Shown in pieces: positions 34,184 through 41,507 of a stretch of 44,815 nt of DNA. The position numbers and the translations under genes are program-made. Source of the DNA: a virus. Where the stretch lies: the IMG/VR virus record IMGVR_UViG_3300042462_000573, positions 1 through 44,815 of that record, one strand, 5' to 3'. Below the pieces are notes generated by a model. The model made no database searches. It saw only the letters and a program-made list of their open reading frames with translations, and was not told where the DNA came from. Position 1 is the first letter of the stretch; each line of letters begins with the position of its first letter.

Positions 34184-34735
34184 ATGGAGAAAGTAAAACA
34201 AAGACTTAGTGATGTTGTACATAACTGGGCCGCAATAGCAATAATAACATTATTCCTATTTTCCGTCCAGCCTGGACCAACTGCTACTCAGGCTTTAGAA
34301 GTAAAAGAAGAAAAAACCGAAATACAACTAAAAAGAGAAATACTAAGTAAGTTCAGCAATGATACTTATGAGCACTCCGAAATGCTTGCACCTGATGATC
34401 TAAAAGATCTACTATGGGCTGTGGGTTTTGAAGGAACTGCTTTAAAAACAGCTTGGGCTGTTGCTAGGGTAGAGTCTAACGGGAGACCGCTTGCTCTAAA
34501 CGACAACAAATCAACTGGAGATAAATCTTACGGAATTTTCCAAATAAATATGCTAGGGCAACTTGGCATAGATAGGAAAGAAAAATTCGACTTAGTTTCA
34601 AATAAGGAATTATTTGATCCAGTAACAAACGCAGAGATAACGTATTATATGACTAAAGGCGGAAAAGATTGGTCATCGTGGCCTAACTCAATAGGAAAGG
34701 CCAAGGAGTTGATTCCTCAATTCCCTAAAGCTTAA
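34184..34735 (+). CDS. Membrane-anchored lytic transglycosylase-like lysin
   Basis: A 183-aa protein from ATG 34184, 8 nt after GGAGG; an earlier ATG at 34178 is only 2 nt from that site. Residues 13-28 (HNWAAIAIITLFLFSV) form a signal-anchor or signal peptide. About 78-165 is an SLT/lysozyme-like domain: AWAVARVESNGRP with catalytic-position Glu97, and KSYGIFQINM at 114-123. It would cut peptidoglycan glycan strands at release or entry. It heads a plus-strand operon containing a sulfotransferase and a P450. Confidence 0.82.
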   Translation: MEKVKQRLSDVVHNWAAIAIITLFLFSVQPGPTATQALEVKEEKTEIQLKREILSKFSNDTYEHSEMLAPDDLKDLLWAVGFEGTALKTAWAVARVESNGRPLALNDNKSTGDKSYGIFQINMLGQLGIDRKEKFDLVSNKELFDPVTNAEITYYMTKGGKDWSSWPNSIGKAKELIPQFPKA

Positions 34736-34744
34736 GGAGCATTT

Positions 34745-34963
34745 TTGCGACAGATACAATATGTATCTCAGTATATAGCTTTATCAGAGGAGAGCCTTGT
34801 TCCAAAATTGGAATGTCCAATGGATCAGGGCTCTCTTTTCTGCAATTTAGATTTAGATGATAACATATTCTTGTATTGTATTTCTTGTGATTATAAAAAC
34901 TTCATAGGAAGCTCTTTTTATGATAAAATTGTATTATTAGTAGATGGAGTTAAAAATGTCTGA
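34745..34963 (+). CDS. Small Cys-containing protein
   Basis: A 72-aa protein starting at TTG 34745, with AAGGAG 5-6 nt upstream. It has LECPMDQGSLFCNLDLDDNI and YCISCDY: Cys at about 24, 32, 43 and 46, a pattern that could bind zinc (C-x7-C ... C-x2-C). No known family recognised. It lies directly after the lysin. Its ribosome site is complementary over 8 nt to the candidate small RNA at 37599. Confidence 0.5.
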   Translation: MRQIQYVSQYIALSEESLVPKLECPMDQGSLFCNLDLDDNIFLYCISCDYKNFIGSSFYDKIVLLVDGVKNV

Positions 34964-35156
34964 AGCGCCAGTAAATCAAAATTTAGAAGATAACCTTCCA
35001 ATGGTTGATTATATTATGCTACATAGAATATATGATTTGTTAACCCTTATAGCAAATGAGGTTGCTGGTTCTGAGAAGACTTCTAAGATGATTGAATACC
35101 ATGAGCAAGGATATTTATTAGGTCCAGCCCCTTCTTATACTCCTGAAGGAGAATAA
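34956..35156 (+). CDS. Small acidic protein
   Basis: A 66-aa protein from ATG 34956 (MSEAPVNQNLEDNLPMVDYI), with TGGAG 6 nt upstream; ATG 34944 is an alternative. It overlaps the previous stop. The middle is a helix (IMLHRIYDLLTLIANEVAG) and the rest polar. Function unknown; its stop is directly followed by the GTG of the sulfotransferase gene. Confidence 0.55.
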   Translation: MSEAPVNQNLEDNLPMVDYIMLHRIYDLLTLIANEVAGSEKTSKMIEYHEQGYLLGPAPSYTPEGE

Positions 35157-36143
35157 GTGGCAAATTTTGTTAACGACGTACAGTATAGCGATGATTTTTT
35201 ATTTGAAATATTAGAAACTGTAAACAATGATCCCGCTACAAGTGGACTTTATGATAAAAATCATATTGCATTGTTGCCATTTTATGAGTTAGAGCATGGA
35301 ATGCGTTTAAAGGATAATACCCTTATAAAAAAAATCTCAACAGATAACAAAGTAAATAGTAAAAGTTTTTATTTTATGCATATTCCAAAAAATTCTGGGC
35401 TGTCTCTTCAACAAGAATTAAAACAAAATTTTAAAGGACATCAAACTTTTATAAATCAAATATCATATATTAATGATGAAGATATGTTGAGATCTAAATT
35501 GATTTCTGGACATTTTGCATCATATCCTTTTTCTTTATACAAAAAAAATAATTTAAATTTATCTGGAATTACAATGCTTAGGGATCCAGTAGATAGGTGC
35601 ATTAGTTATTTTATGCATACCTATAATATTTTTAATATTATGTTAAATAGAAAACCTGATTTCCCAACACAAAAAAGCTTTGATAGGTTTTTGTCTGAGC
35701 CCAGCAATTTAGATTTTATAACCAACTTTCAATGTAGAAGTATGACATCATCAATAAATTTTGAAGATTCTAACAAGTGGAGCACAGATTATTTATCTAA
35801 TAAAATAAATAAATTTTCTTTATTCGCTAAAGGTAGTACAACTTCTCATTTTATTGAAAATAATAATAATGGTTCTTTGTGGAAAGAAAAATTAAATAAT
35901 TTTGCTATAATAGGAACTACAGAAAATAGAACTTTGTTTTTAGACAGACTTTCTAAAATTTTACAAAAATCAAATTATAATGGTAATTTTTTAAATATCA
36001 AAAAAAATAAATCTTTATATAGCACGGGAGATATAAAAAAAATGTTAAGCCAAAATCAAATTAAACAGATTATAGATTTAAATAACTATGATTTTGAAAT
36101 GTATGATTTTTTAATGACGAACAAAGGAGTCTGGGAATGTTAA
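35157..36143 (+). CDS. Sulfotransferase-family protein (family 2 type)
   Basis: A 328-aa protein starting at GTG 35157 right after the preceding TAA. Residues 74-83 read MHIPKNSGLS, the variant P-loop that holds the phosphosulfate group (HIPKTAG-type). Residues 140-150 read MLRDPVDRCIS, the second phosphate-binding strand. This family moves sulfate from PAPS to sugars. PAPS would have to come from the host. There is no membrane anchor. It overlaps the P450 start by 7 nt, so both are probably made together. Confidence 0.75.
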   Translation: MANFVNDVQYSDDFLFEILETVNNDPATSGLYDKNHIALLPFYELEHGMRLKDNTLIKKISTDNKVNSKSFYFMHIPKNSGLSLQQELKQNFKGHQTFINQISYINDEDMLRSKLISGHFASYPFSLYKKNNLNLSGITMLRDPVDRCISYFMHTYNIFNIMLNRKPDFPTQKSFDRFLSEPSNLDFITNFQCRSMTSSINFEDSNKWSTDYLSNKINKFSLFAKGSTTSHFIENNNNGSLWKEKLNNFAIIGTTENRTLFLDRLSKILQKSNYNGNFLNIKKNKSLYSTGDIKKMLSQNQIKQIIDLNNYDFEMYDFLMTNKGVWEC

Positions 36144-37567
36144 AAAAAAATTTATACCCATTTTTTAGATTAAGCGCTAGATGGGTCGACCCTAGACATA
36201 TTCCTATTACAAAAAGAGATGTTAAATCAAAAAATTTAGAAAATAAAATTCCAAAATTATATTTTCCATTAAATAGACATTATGGATTTTTTTTAAATAC
36301 AGCAAAAGTATATGTAAAAGATATGTTGCGTTATGGAAAATCTTATTCTACCTACAGGGGAAGATATCTAGTAATTTATATTTTTTCTCCACAGGGGGCT
36401 TGGGAAATTTTAGCTGCTAAGCAAAAATCTTTTATTAAAGGTCCTTTGTGGGGCAGGGCACGTAGACTTCTTGGCAATGGATTGCTGGTTAGTGAGAATC
36501 CAGATCATTTTGTTTTTAGAAGAATGACAATGTCTAGCTTTGATCATAAAAAATTATTAAGCATGTCTAATATAATGTTTAACATAACTAAAAGTAAAAT
36601 TGATGAATTAAAAAATAACAAAAAAGAAATTGAAATTCGTTCTGAGATAAACTCTTTGGCTTTAGATATTGTTAGTAGGTGCGTCTTTGGAGTTGATGTT
36701 CAGCATAACTCTGAGTTAATAAAAGACGAGTTAACTGTGTCGGTAAATGCTATGGATCGAACACAGAATCCATCCTTAACAAGGTTTGAAAATATGAATA
36801 TCCCTTACTTTAAAAACTTTGTAAACTCAACTGTATTTATGTATGAATTTGTAGAAAAAGTGTATGAAGATAAAATCAAAAGCAATTTAGATGGAGACGA
36901 CCTGCTATCTATATATATAAACAGCACAGATGAAGATGGTAATAAAATGTCTAAGCATCAAATTTTAGATGAAATGCTTACTGTAATCCTTGCTGGATTT
37001 GAATCTACATCAAACACTCTGGTATGGGCTTTGGCTTATCTAAACAGGCATCCAGAAGAATATAATAAATTAATTGAAGAATCTAAGAGTATTTTTAACT
37101 CTGGTCTATCCGAAGAAGAGGTGCTACAAAAAATTATTAGCGCCCCCGTTTGTTCTAGTATTTTAAAAGAAACATTAAGACTTTGCCCTCCTATTTGGAA
37201 TTTGCCTAGAATGGCAAAAGAGGATGTTGAGGTAGATGGAAACTTTATTCCAAAGGGTTCGTTTGTAATTGTAAACCCATATGTTACTCATAGAATACCA
37301 GAAATATACCCAAACCCTGAAAAGTTTATACCTTCTAGGTGGGATGGGGATTTTGAAAAAAACTTGCCTTTAGGTGCATATTTCCCGTTTAGTGAAGGTA
37401 ATAGAAAATGCATTGGGGACCAATTTGCAATGATAGAAATGAAAATAATTCTTTTGGCAATGTCTAACTCATTTAAAATAAAAACTTATGGGAAATTCCC
37501 CAGAGGTATAGATAGGGTGACTTATCGTGTTGCAAAACCATTAAGGGCTAAAATAAAAAATCATTGA
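36137..37567 (+). CDS. Cytochrome P450
   Basis: A 476-aa P450. Landmarks: I-helix AGFEST (286-291), K-helix ETLR (Glu345, Arg348), the PERF-like region PNPEKFIPSRW, and the heme loop FSEGNRKCIG with Cys425. The C-helix W-x3-R position has His124/Phe125 before Arg128/129 (DHFVFRRM). All parts needed for heme binding and oxygen activation are present. There is no membrane anchor and no redox partner gene nearby, so host ferredoxin and reductase would be needed. Substrate unknown: a fatty acid, terpenoid or carotenoid are the general possibilities. It is the last gene of the lysin operon. Confidence 0.95.
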   Translation: MLKKNLYPFFRLSARWVDPRHIPITKRDVKSKNLENKIPKLYFPLNRHYGFFLNTAKVYVKDMLRYGKSYSTYRGRYLVIYIFSPQGAWEILAAKQKSFIKGPLWGRARRLLGNGLLVSENPDHFVFRRMTMSSFDHKKLLSMSNIMFNITKSKIDELKNNKKEIEIRSEINSLALDIVSRCVFGVDVQHNSELIKDELTVSVNAMDRTQNPSLTRFENMNIPYFKNFVNSTVFMYEFVEKVYEDKIKSNLDGDDLLSIYINSTDEDGNKMSKHQILDEMLTVILAGFESTSNTLVWALAYLNRHPEEYNKLIEESKSIFNSGLSEEEVLQKIISAPVCSSILKETLRLCPPIWNLPRMAKEDVEVDGNFIPKGSFVIVNPYVTHRIPEIYPNPEKFIPSRWDGDFEKNLPLGAYFPFSEGNRKCIGDQFAMIEMKIILLAMSNSFKIKTYGKFPRGIDRVTYRVAKPLRAKIKNH

Positions 37568-37592
37568 CTTTGGAAAATAATAATTATACAAT
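37564..37592 (+). promoter_or_regulatory. Promoter of the candidate small RNA
   Basis: TTGACT (37564-37569) overlaps the P450 stop codon. A 17-nt spacer leads to TACAAT (37587-37592). The expected start, about 7 nt later, coincides with the first base of hairpin 1 at 37599. Confidence 0.6.
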
Positions 37593-37598
37593 TGTTTT

Positions 37599-37676
37599 GT
37601 AAGTCGAGCTTAGGCTCCTTACTTAGCTACAATAAGTAGCAAAACCCAATCGGATCCGCCTCTGATTGGGTTTTCT
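37599..37676 (+). ncRNA. Candidate three-hairpin small RNA
   Basis: Hairpin 1 (37599-37622): GTAAG/CTTAC and GAGC/GCTC stems with a TC bulge and TTAG loop. Hairpin 2 (37626-37640): GCTAC/GTAGC, AATAA loop. Hairpin 3: terminator at 37641-37674. About 78 nt in all, behind its own promoter and without an open frame. Hairpin 1 contains GCTCCTTA, complementary to ribosome sites, including the full TAAGGAGC before the gene at 34745. A read-through 3' end of the P450 operon is the alternative. Confidence 0.5.
37641..37674 (+). terminator. Strong rho-independent terminator
   Basis: An 11-bp perfect stem AAAACCCAATC/GATTGGGTTTT with a 12-nt loop, followed by CTATTTAAAT. It ends the lysin-P450 operon and the candidate small RNA. 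The A-rich 5' arm would also allow termination in the other direction. Confidence 0.88.
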
Positions 37677-37689
37677 ATTTAAATAGGTG

Positions 37690-37695
37690 TATAAT
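37690..37695 (+). promoter_or_regulatory. -10 box for leaderless 54-aa gene
   Basis: TATAAT, then TAATTC (6 nt), then ATG 37702. No ribosome site. The -35 region is poor. Confidence 0.55.
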
Positions 37696-37701
37696 TAATT
37701 C

Positions 37702-37866
37702 ATGAGTCCAAGATACTTTGCTAAATTTAGTAACAACCCTGGTGCTGAAAGCAATTGGTATCATTTTGCTGGCGAACATTTTCAGCCAGGCGACCCTGAA
37801 TATAAAATGTATTTAAAATATAAAATATTCAAATATAGATTAAGAAAACTATTTCGACTTAAATAA
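37702..37866 (+). CDS. Unknown 54-aa basic protein
   Basis: MSPRYFAKFSNNPGAESNWY then HFAGEHFQPGDPEYKMYLKY and a basic end (KYRLRKLFRLK). The N-terminal half is aromatic and polar and the C-terminal half could be an amphipathic basic helix. The gene is too short for family assignment. It is supported by a correctly placed -10 box and by its position directly after the terminator. Confidence 0.5.
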   Translation: MSPRYFAKFSNNPGAESNWYHFAGEHFQPGDPEYKMYLKYKIFKYRLRKLFRLK

Positions 37867-38078
37867 GTGCAATTGCAAAAATTGAAGTGCTCGGCGGCGG
37901 TAGAGAAGAACATATAATTTTACCCATATAGCCAATGTAAGAGATATACCTCTAAATTGCTCTATAGGGCTTCTGAGAAGGTTTTAGCTATATACCCATA
38001 CCCATACATGCATAGGGCCTTAAAATGGCTTTAAATCAATTTCTGGAATATATCCTATTATTCTAGTTGACTAAGATA
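37867..38078. other. Non-coding gap between the 54-aa gene and HNH gene
   Basis: No convincing gene. It holds a 22-codon minus-strand frame (37859-37927, MGKIICSSLPPPSTS...) without a ribosome site. It also has a CCCATACCCATACATGCAT stretch (two CCCATA units) and the sequence TAGTTGACTA at about 38064-38073. No tRNA fold was found by eye. Confidence 0.5.
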
Positions 38079-38360
38079 TTATATAGACTTATTAATTTTT
38101 CTCTGGTGAGTTCTGACCCTATGACAATTAGAACATACTATCTCACATTTAGCTATTTCTAGATCTATTCTTTTCTTAGATAGGGTCACAATGAGTTCTG
38201 ATACGTTTGCTTGCTTCCGCCCACGCACATGATCAAAATCCATTACGTAATAGGGAAAACTTTCTTTACAATCCATACATGGAGTATTAGATTTTAGGTC
38301 CTGAATATATCTGGCTAGATAAGCTTTTTGTTTAGCTATGCTAGTCTTTTCAGACTTCAT
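38079..38360 (-). CDS. HNH endonuclease
   Basis: A 93-aa small HNH nuclease. It has CMDCKES (Cys pair for zinc), YVMDFDHVRGRKQ with the first catalytic His, and IVCSNCHRVRTHQR with the second Cys pair and closing His. It would cut DNA with one metal ion. Free-standing HNH genes in phages often act near packaging or as homing nucleases; the place here, in an accessory island, suits the latter. It is transcribed from a leaderless-type promoter. Confidence 0.85.
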   Translation of the reverse strand: MKSEKTSIAKQKAYLARYIQDLKSNTPCMDCKESFPYYVMDFDHVRGRKQANVSELIVTLSKKRIDLEIAKCEIVCSNCHRVRTHQRKINKSI

Positions 38361-38366
38361 AGTCTT

Positions 38367-38372
38367 ATTATA
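38367..38372 (-). promoter_or_regulatory. -10 box for leaderless HNH gene
   Basis: On the minus strand TATAAT, then AAGACT, then ATG (38360). The gap is 6 nt, with no ribosome site. Confidence 0.58.
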
Positions 38373-38550
38373 TATTATGTTCTTTTAATGTATATCTGGG
38401 TATTTAGATTTTTTAGCAAACCCCCCCTCCCCCCTAAGTTTAAAAAATCTTCTTAGAAAGACAGGGAGGGCGATTACATCTGGTATATCTGAGTTCCTTA
38501 GTGTAACCCCCCAAAACCTTGCCTAGTATAACATTATAAAAATTTTTCTG
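38373..38550. other. Gap between HNH and sulfotransferase genes with a C-tract stem
   Basis: Non-coding. GATTTTTT (38407-38414) and AAAAAATC (38442-38449) flank an insert holding C7-T-C6 (38421-38434). On the minus strand this is G6-A-G7, which could fold into a G-quadruplex or i-motif. It might end the sulfotransferase transcript. Nothing else is recognised. Confidence 0.5.
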
Positions 38551-39240
38551 TCAAATCTGGATCCCTAAGTCTTTTTGCCTATTTTTAATAATTTTAATAA
38601 GCGCCTCATATTTGTCATTTACAATAGATAAATCAACCGCCTTTTCAAATTCACTTAATATAATATTATAATTTTTTTCTGTTTTAGAGCTTGGCAAAAA
38701 TAATTCAACTTTATCCATCCTGTAATTGAATACAATGTTTCTAGATGGAATTTGATTTAAAAAATTAAAATTTTCTACTAGACCCAAAGAATATATTTTA
38801 TTTATGCTTTCAAAGACTTTTTTTGGATTATTTTCTAGTTGATCAAAAGTATATGTTGTTCTATTATCTATATCTAGCATTAGTGAATCAAGAAACATAT
38901 TGTATTCATTAGTTTGTCCAATAAAACCTCTTAAAATAGCATCGCTATCTTCGCCCCTTAATGGGGACATTACTATGTTAGAAACAATACAGTCTTTTGG
39001 GTTTCTTAAAACAGTAACTGGATTAGGCTGGTTAATATTTTTTTCAACGTTCCAATTTTTTTTAACAACCAAAAAATTGTTTATTGTTAAATTTTGCCTT
39101 AAATAAGTAGTTCCAGACCTAGGAAAATTTTTTATGCAAACTAAGGGTTTCGGCCAAAACCCATTTTCCATAAAGTCTACATCATCGTATAAACTTAACT
39201 TAGACTTTATCTCTTCTACTTGGCTATTTTTTCCCATCAT
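38551..39240 (-). CDS. Sulfotransferase (family 1 type)
   Basis: A 229-aa cytosolic-type protein. Residues 36-48 (IKNFPRSGTTYLR) are the 5'-phosphosulfate loop. Residues 77-90 (VLRNPKDCIVSNIV) are the 3'-phosphate loop with Arg79 and the Asp/Lys pair. It would transfer sulfate from PAPS to a hydroxyl or amine. It overlaps the methyltransferase start by 4 nt (ATGA), so both form one unit. It is unrelated at sequence level to the sulfotransferase at 35157, making two in the window. Confidence 0.82.
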   Translation of the reverse strand: MMGKNSQVEEIKSKLSLYDDVDFMENGFWPKPLVCIKNFPRSGTTYLRQNLTINNFLVVKKNWNVEKNINQPNPVTVLRNPKDCIVSNIVMSPLRGEDSDAILRGFIGQTNEYNMFLDSLMLDIDNRTTYTFDQLENNPKKVFESINKIYSLGLVENFNFLNQIPSRNIVFNYRMDKVELFLPSSKTEKNYNIILSEFEKAVDLSIVNDKYEALIKIIKNRQKDLGIQI

Positions 39241-39851
39241 ATCATTTTTATATAAATGTCTGAATGCATGACTTCACCAATGACAAATGCGCTGATAGCC
39301 CATTGAGGATTTTCTGATAAAAATTCATTCACAGCAGCAACGACCCCAGTATATTCATTAGTAAAATGATCATATACTATATAATCATTAAATCCTATAA
39401 CTCCACCTTTATTTAAATGAGCTACGGCAAAACTTAAACAATATTTTACAAAATCAAAATCATGGTTTGCGTCTATGTAAATATAATCATATTTTTTTTT
39501 GCTTGCAATTAAATTACTTTCTTTTATGTGAATTGTTTTTTGAATAATTTCAATATTTTTATTATTTTTATATTTATCTTTAATATAAGAATAATGCGTT
39601 TTTCTTGTAAATCTTTCCGAGTCTGGGTTGTCATAGTCGTCTGACATGAAATGATCAACTAGTGTGATTTTTTTGGGAAAAAGTGTTTTTATAACCATGT
39701 CAGTATATCTCCCCGCCAATACGCCAATTTCTAAATAGGAATCTATTGGATTTTGATCTTTAAGATAGTCTATTTTGTCTGCATATATTTTTGCATTTTT
39801 TAGCATGTTGTTAGACAAAGGCACAAATTCTATATATTCTTTATTAGACAT
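39237..39851 (-). CDS. Class I SAM-dependent methyltransferase
   Basis: A 204-aa enzyme with SAM loop YLEIGVLAGRYT (Glu41-Ile-Gly43...Gly47), the acidic end of strand 2 (ITLVDHF), and motif IV YDYIYIDANHDFDFVKYCL. GGVIGFNDY follows, with SAM-contacting residues typical of the methyltransferase-24-like group. It would methylate a small molecule, sugar or protein. The gene is led by a leaderless-type promoter and followed by the sulfotransferase. Such pairs appear in glycan-modifying clusters. Confidence 0.82.
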   Translation of the reverse strand: MSNKEYIEFVPLSNNMLKNAKIYADKIDYLKDQNPIDSYLEIGVLAGRYTDMVIKTLFPKKITLVDHFMSDDYDNPDSERFTRKTHYSYIKDKYKNNKNIEIIQKTIHIKESNLIASKKKYDYIYIDANHDFDFVKYCLSFAVAHLNKGGVIGFNDYIVYDHFTNEYTGVVAAVNEFLSENPQWAISAFVIGEVMHSDIYIKMI

Positions 39852-39857
39852 TATTAC

Positions 39858-39863
39858 ATTATA
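39858..39863 (-). promoter_or_regulatory. -10 box for leaderless methyltransferase gene
   Basis: TATAAT on the minus strand, GTAATA (6 nt), then ATG 39851. TTGTTA lies 18 nt upstream as a modest -35. It overlaps the opposite promoter for the oxygenase gene. Confidence 0.62.
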
Positions 39864-39874
39864 TCAAATAATGA

Positions 39875-39880
39875 TACAAT
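39875..39880 (+). promoter_or_regulatory. -10 box for leaderless 2OG oxygenase gene
   Basis: TACAAT, ATAACA (6 nt), then ATG 39887. It forms a divergent, partly overlapping promoter pair with the methyltransferase -10. Confidence 0.6.
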
Positions 39881-39886
39881 ATAACA

Positions 39887-40552
39887 ATGCACCCACTAAC
39901 ACCAAAAGACTATATGCCCAGAAAAGATCTGTTAAAAATAGATAATATAACAGAAATTATAGGAACTGGGACTGATAATATTAAAATAATAGAAAATTTT
40001 TTATCCGAAAAAGAAATTTCTACTGCATTAACCTTTTTAAAAAAACACCCAGTTAATGAAAATGCTACCCACTCGTATTCTTTGCAGCAGATACAGGGAC
40101 ACTCATCATCATTAGATGAATTATTTTTTGGAGAAATGATGGGAAGAAAAATGGTCGAGTTAGGACAAAACCTTTATGGGCAACCATTAATAAAAGATAG
40201 ACCGTTTTTATATGTAACACATCCAACTGGAACATACATCGATCCACATACAGATATACTAGACGTAGACGATCCAGATTACGATACCCCCAGTTTTGAT
40301 GAACAGGTAAAAGAATTTCCCTATTTATGGAGCGGACACCTATCAATACTTGGCTATCTTAATGACGATTTTGAAGGCGGAGAACTTTATTTTCCAGAAC
40401 TAGATTATGGTTTTAAGCCAAAAAGGGGTTCAGTTGTGCTATTCCCTGGAAACTTACATTACGTACACGGCGTAGCTCCAATAACAAGTGGAGTTAGATA
40501 TACAATATCTCAGTGGTGTATATTTAAAAACTTTATATCTAAACCATCCTAA
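39887..40552 (+). CDS. 2OG-Fe(II) oxygenase, P4H-like (3)
   Basis: A 221-aa protein with His121-Thr-Asp123 (PHTDIL), YLNDDFEGGELYFPE (157-171), His194 (HYVHG) and Arg204 (SGVRYT), giving the full metal and 2-oxoglutarate set. It resembles the two oxygenases in the 13-kb region but lies in a separate island beside sulfotransferase, methyltransferase and desaturase genes. It ends 7 nt before the convergent desaturase stop. Substrate unknown. Confidence 0.9.
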   Translation: MHPLTPKDYMPRKDLLKIDNITEIIGTGTDNIKIIENFLSEKEISTALTFLKKHPVNENATHSYSLQQIQGHSSSLDELFFGEMMGRKMVELGQNLYGQPLIKDRPFLYVTHPTGTYIDPHTDILDVDDPDYDTPSFDEQVKEFPYLWSGHLSILGYLNDDFEGGELYFPELDYGFKPKRGSVVLFPGNLHYVHGVAPITSGVRYTISQWCIFKNFISKPS

Positions 40553-40559
40553 ATAAGTG

Positions 40560-41507
40560 CTAAAAAAGTGCGGCGGAAGTAGAAGACATGTTTGAATCAT
40601 GTTCTTGCTTAATCTGTATAAATCTATTTGCAGATTTCCTTGTTTGATTTAAAAAGGCATATAAAGCATTTCTATAGTGATCCCCAGTGCCAGATAAAAT
40701 TAAATTTTCAACATCCCAATATTTTAGTACTGGGTATATAACTTCATCTAAATGAATACTGGGGTCATATATTCCCGCAAAAGCTAAAGCGTTACCCATT
40801 TCTCTATATCCTGGAATTTGATGCTGAGGGTAGTCAAATCCTGTAATAACATTGGATATGGCTTCCATGCCAACATCTGGATTTATTTCAAGTGCAGCTT
40901 TTACAAGATTTCTATATACCATAAAGTGCAAGTTTTCATCCATTGCAATTCTTGCCATTAAGGCTTCACCAATAGGCTCATTAGTAATTTTTGCGGTATG
41001 TTTATGAATAACCCTGGTTCCAAGTTCCTGAATAGTGGTGTATACAATAGTGTGTATCATATCATTTTTATAAGATGGGATTTTAAACCTTTTCCTCATG
41101 TGCTCTAGTCTTAAATTTTCTAATTTCTTTGGGTCCAGAACACGAGTCGTAACTATATAATCTCTTAGTGCAATTGAGTGACGATTTTCGTCGGCAGACC
41201 ACAGATCAACCCATGTTCTCCAAGGCCCATCTTTATCAAATGCATAAGTAAGCTCAGTATGATATGCAGGCAAATTATCTTCTCCCAATAAAGACATCAA
41301 TAGAGAGTCTTGTACAACTTTACTTAATTTTGACTGAGATTCGTCAAAATCTTTCCCACCCATTCTGGAGAAATTGCTTCCGAGATCCCAAGGAATATAC
41401 TCATGTGGATACCACATTTTAGAAACAGAGTTATGCCTATTCATTTCATTTTCAACAACTGGTTCTAGTTGCCTTGTAATATCAAGAATTAATTTAGCAC
41501 TATTCAT
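40560..41507 (-). CDS. Acyl-ACP desaturase-like diiron enzyme
   Basis: A 315-aa soluble desaturase. The diiron ligands are in place: Glu76 (GEDNLPAYHT), Glu107 and His110 (ADENRH), Glu161 (QELGTR), Glu191 and His194 (DENLHF). Helix phrases match the plant/mycobacterial DesA type. It would introduce a cis double bond into acyl chains on ACP. Ferredoxin must come from the host. The C-terminal tail is short and polar. It overlaps the 180-aa gene by 8 nt. Confidence 0.92.
   Translation of the reverse strand: MNSAKLILDITRQLEPVVENEMNRHNSVSKMWYPHEYIPWDLGSNFSRMGGKDFDESQSKLSKVVQDSLLMSLLGEDNLPAYHTELTYAFDKDGPWRTWVDLWSADENRHSIALRDYIVTTRVLDPKKLENLRLEHMRKRFKIPSYKNDMIHTIVYTTIQELGTRVIHKHTAKITNEPIGEALMARIAMDENLHFMVYRNLVKAALEINPDVGMEAISNVITGFDYPQHQIPGYREMGNALAFAGIYDPSIHLDEVIYPVLKYWDVENLILSGTGDHYRNALYAFLNQTRKSANRFIQIKQEHDSNMSSTSAALF

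Noticed and set aside
37859-37927. 22-codon minus-strand frame MGKIICSSLPPPSTS...
   Set aside because: No ribosome site, no correctly spaced -10 box, too short to judge; its STS-like tail resembling the desaturase end is probably chance.
37867-38078. tRNA gene in the gap
   Set aside because: No cloverleaf could be built; the CCCATA repeats and AT-rich stretches lack T-loop GTTCRA-type sequence.
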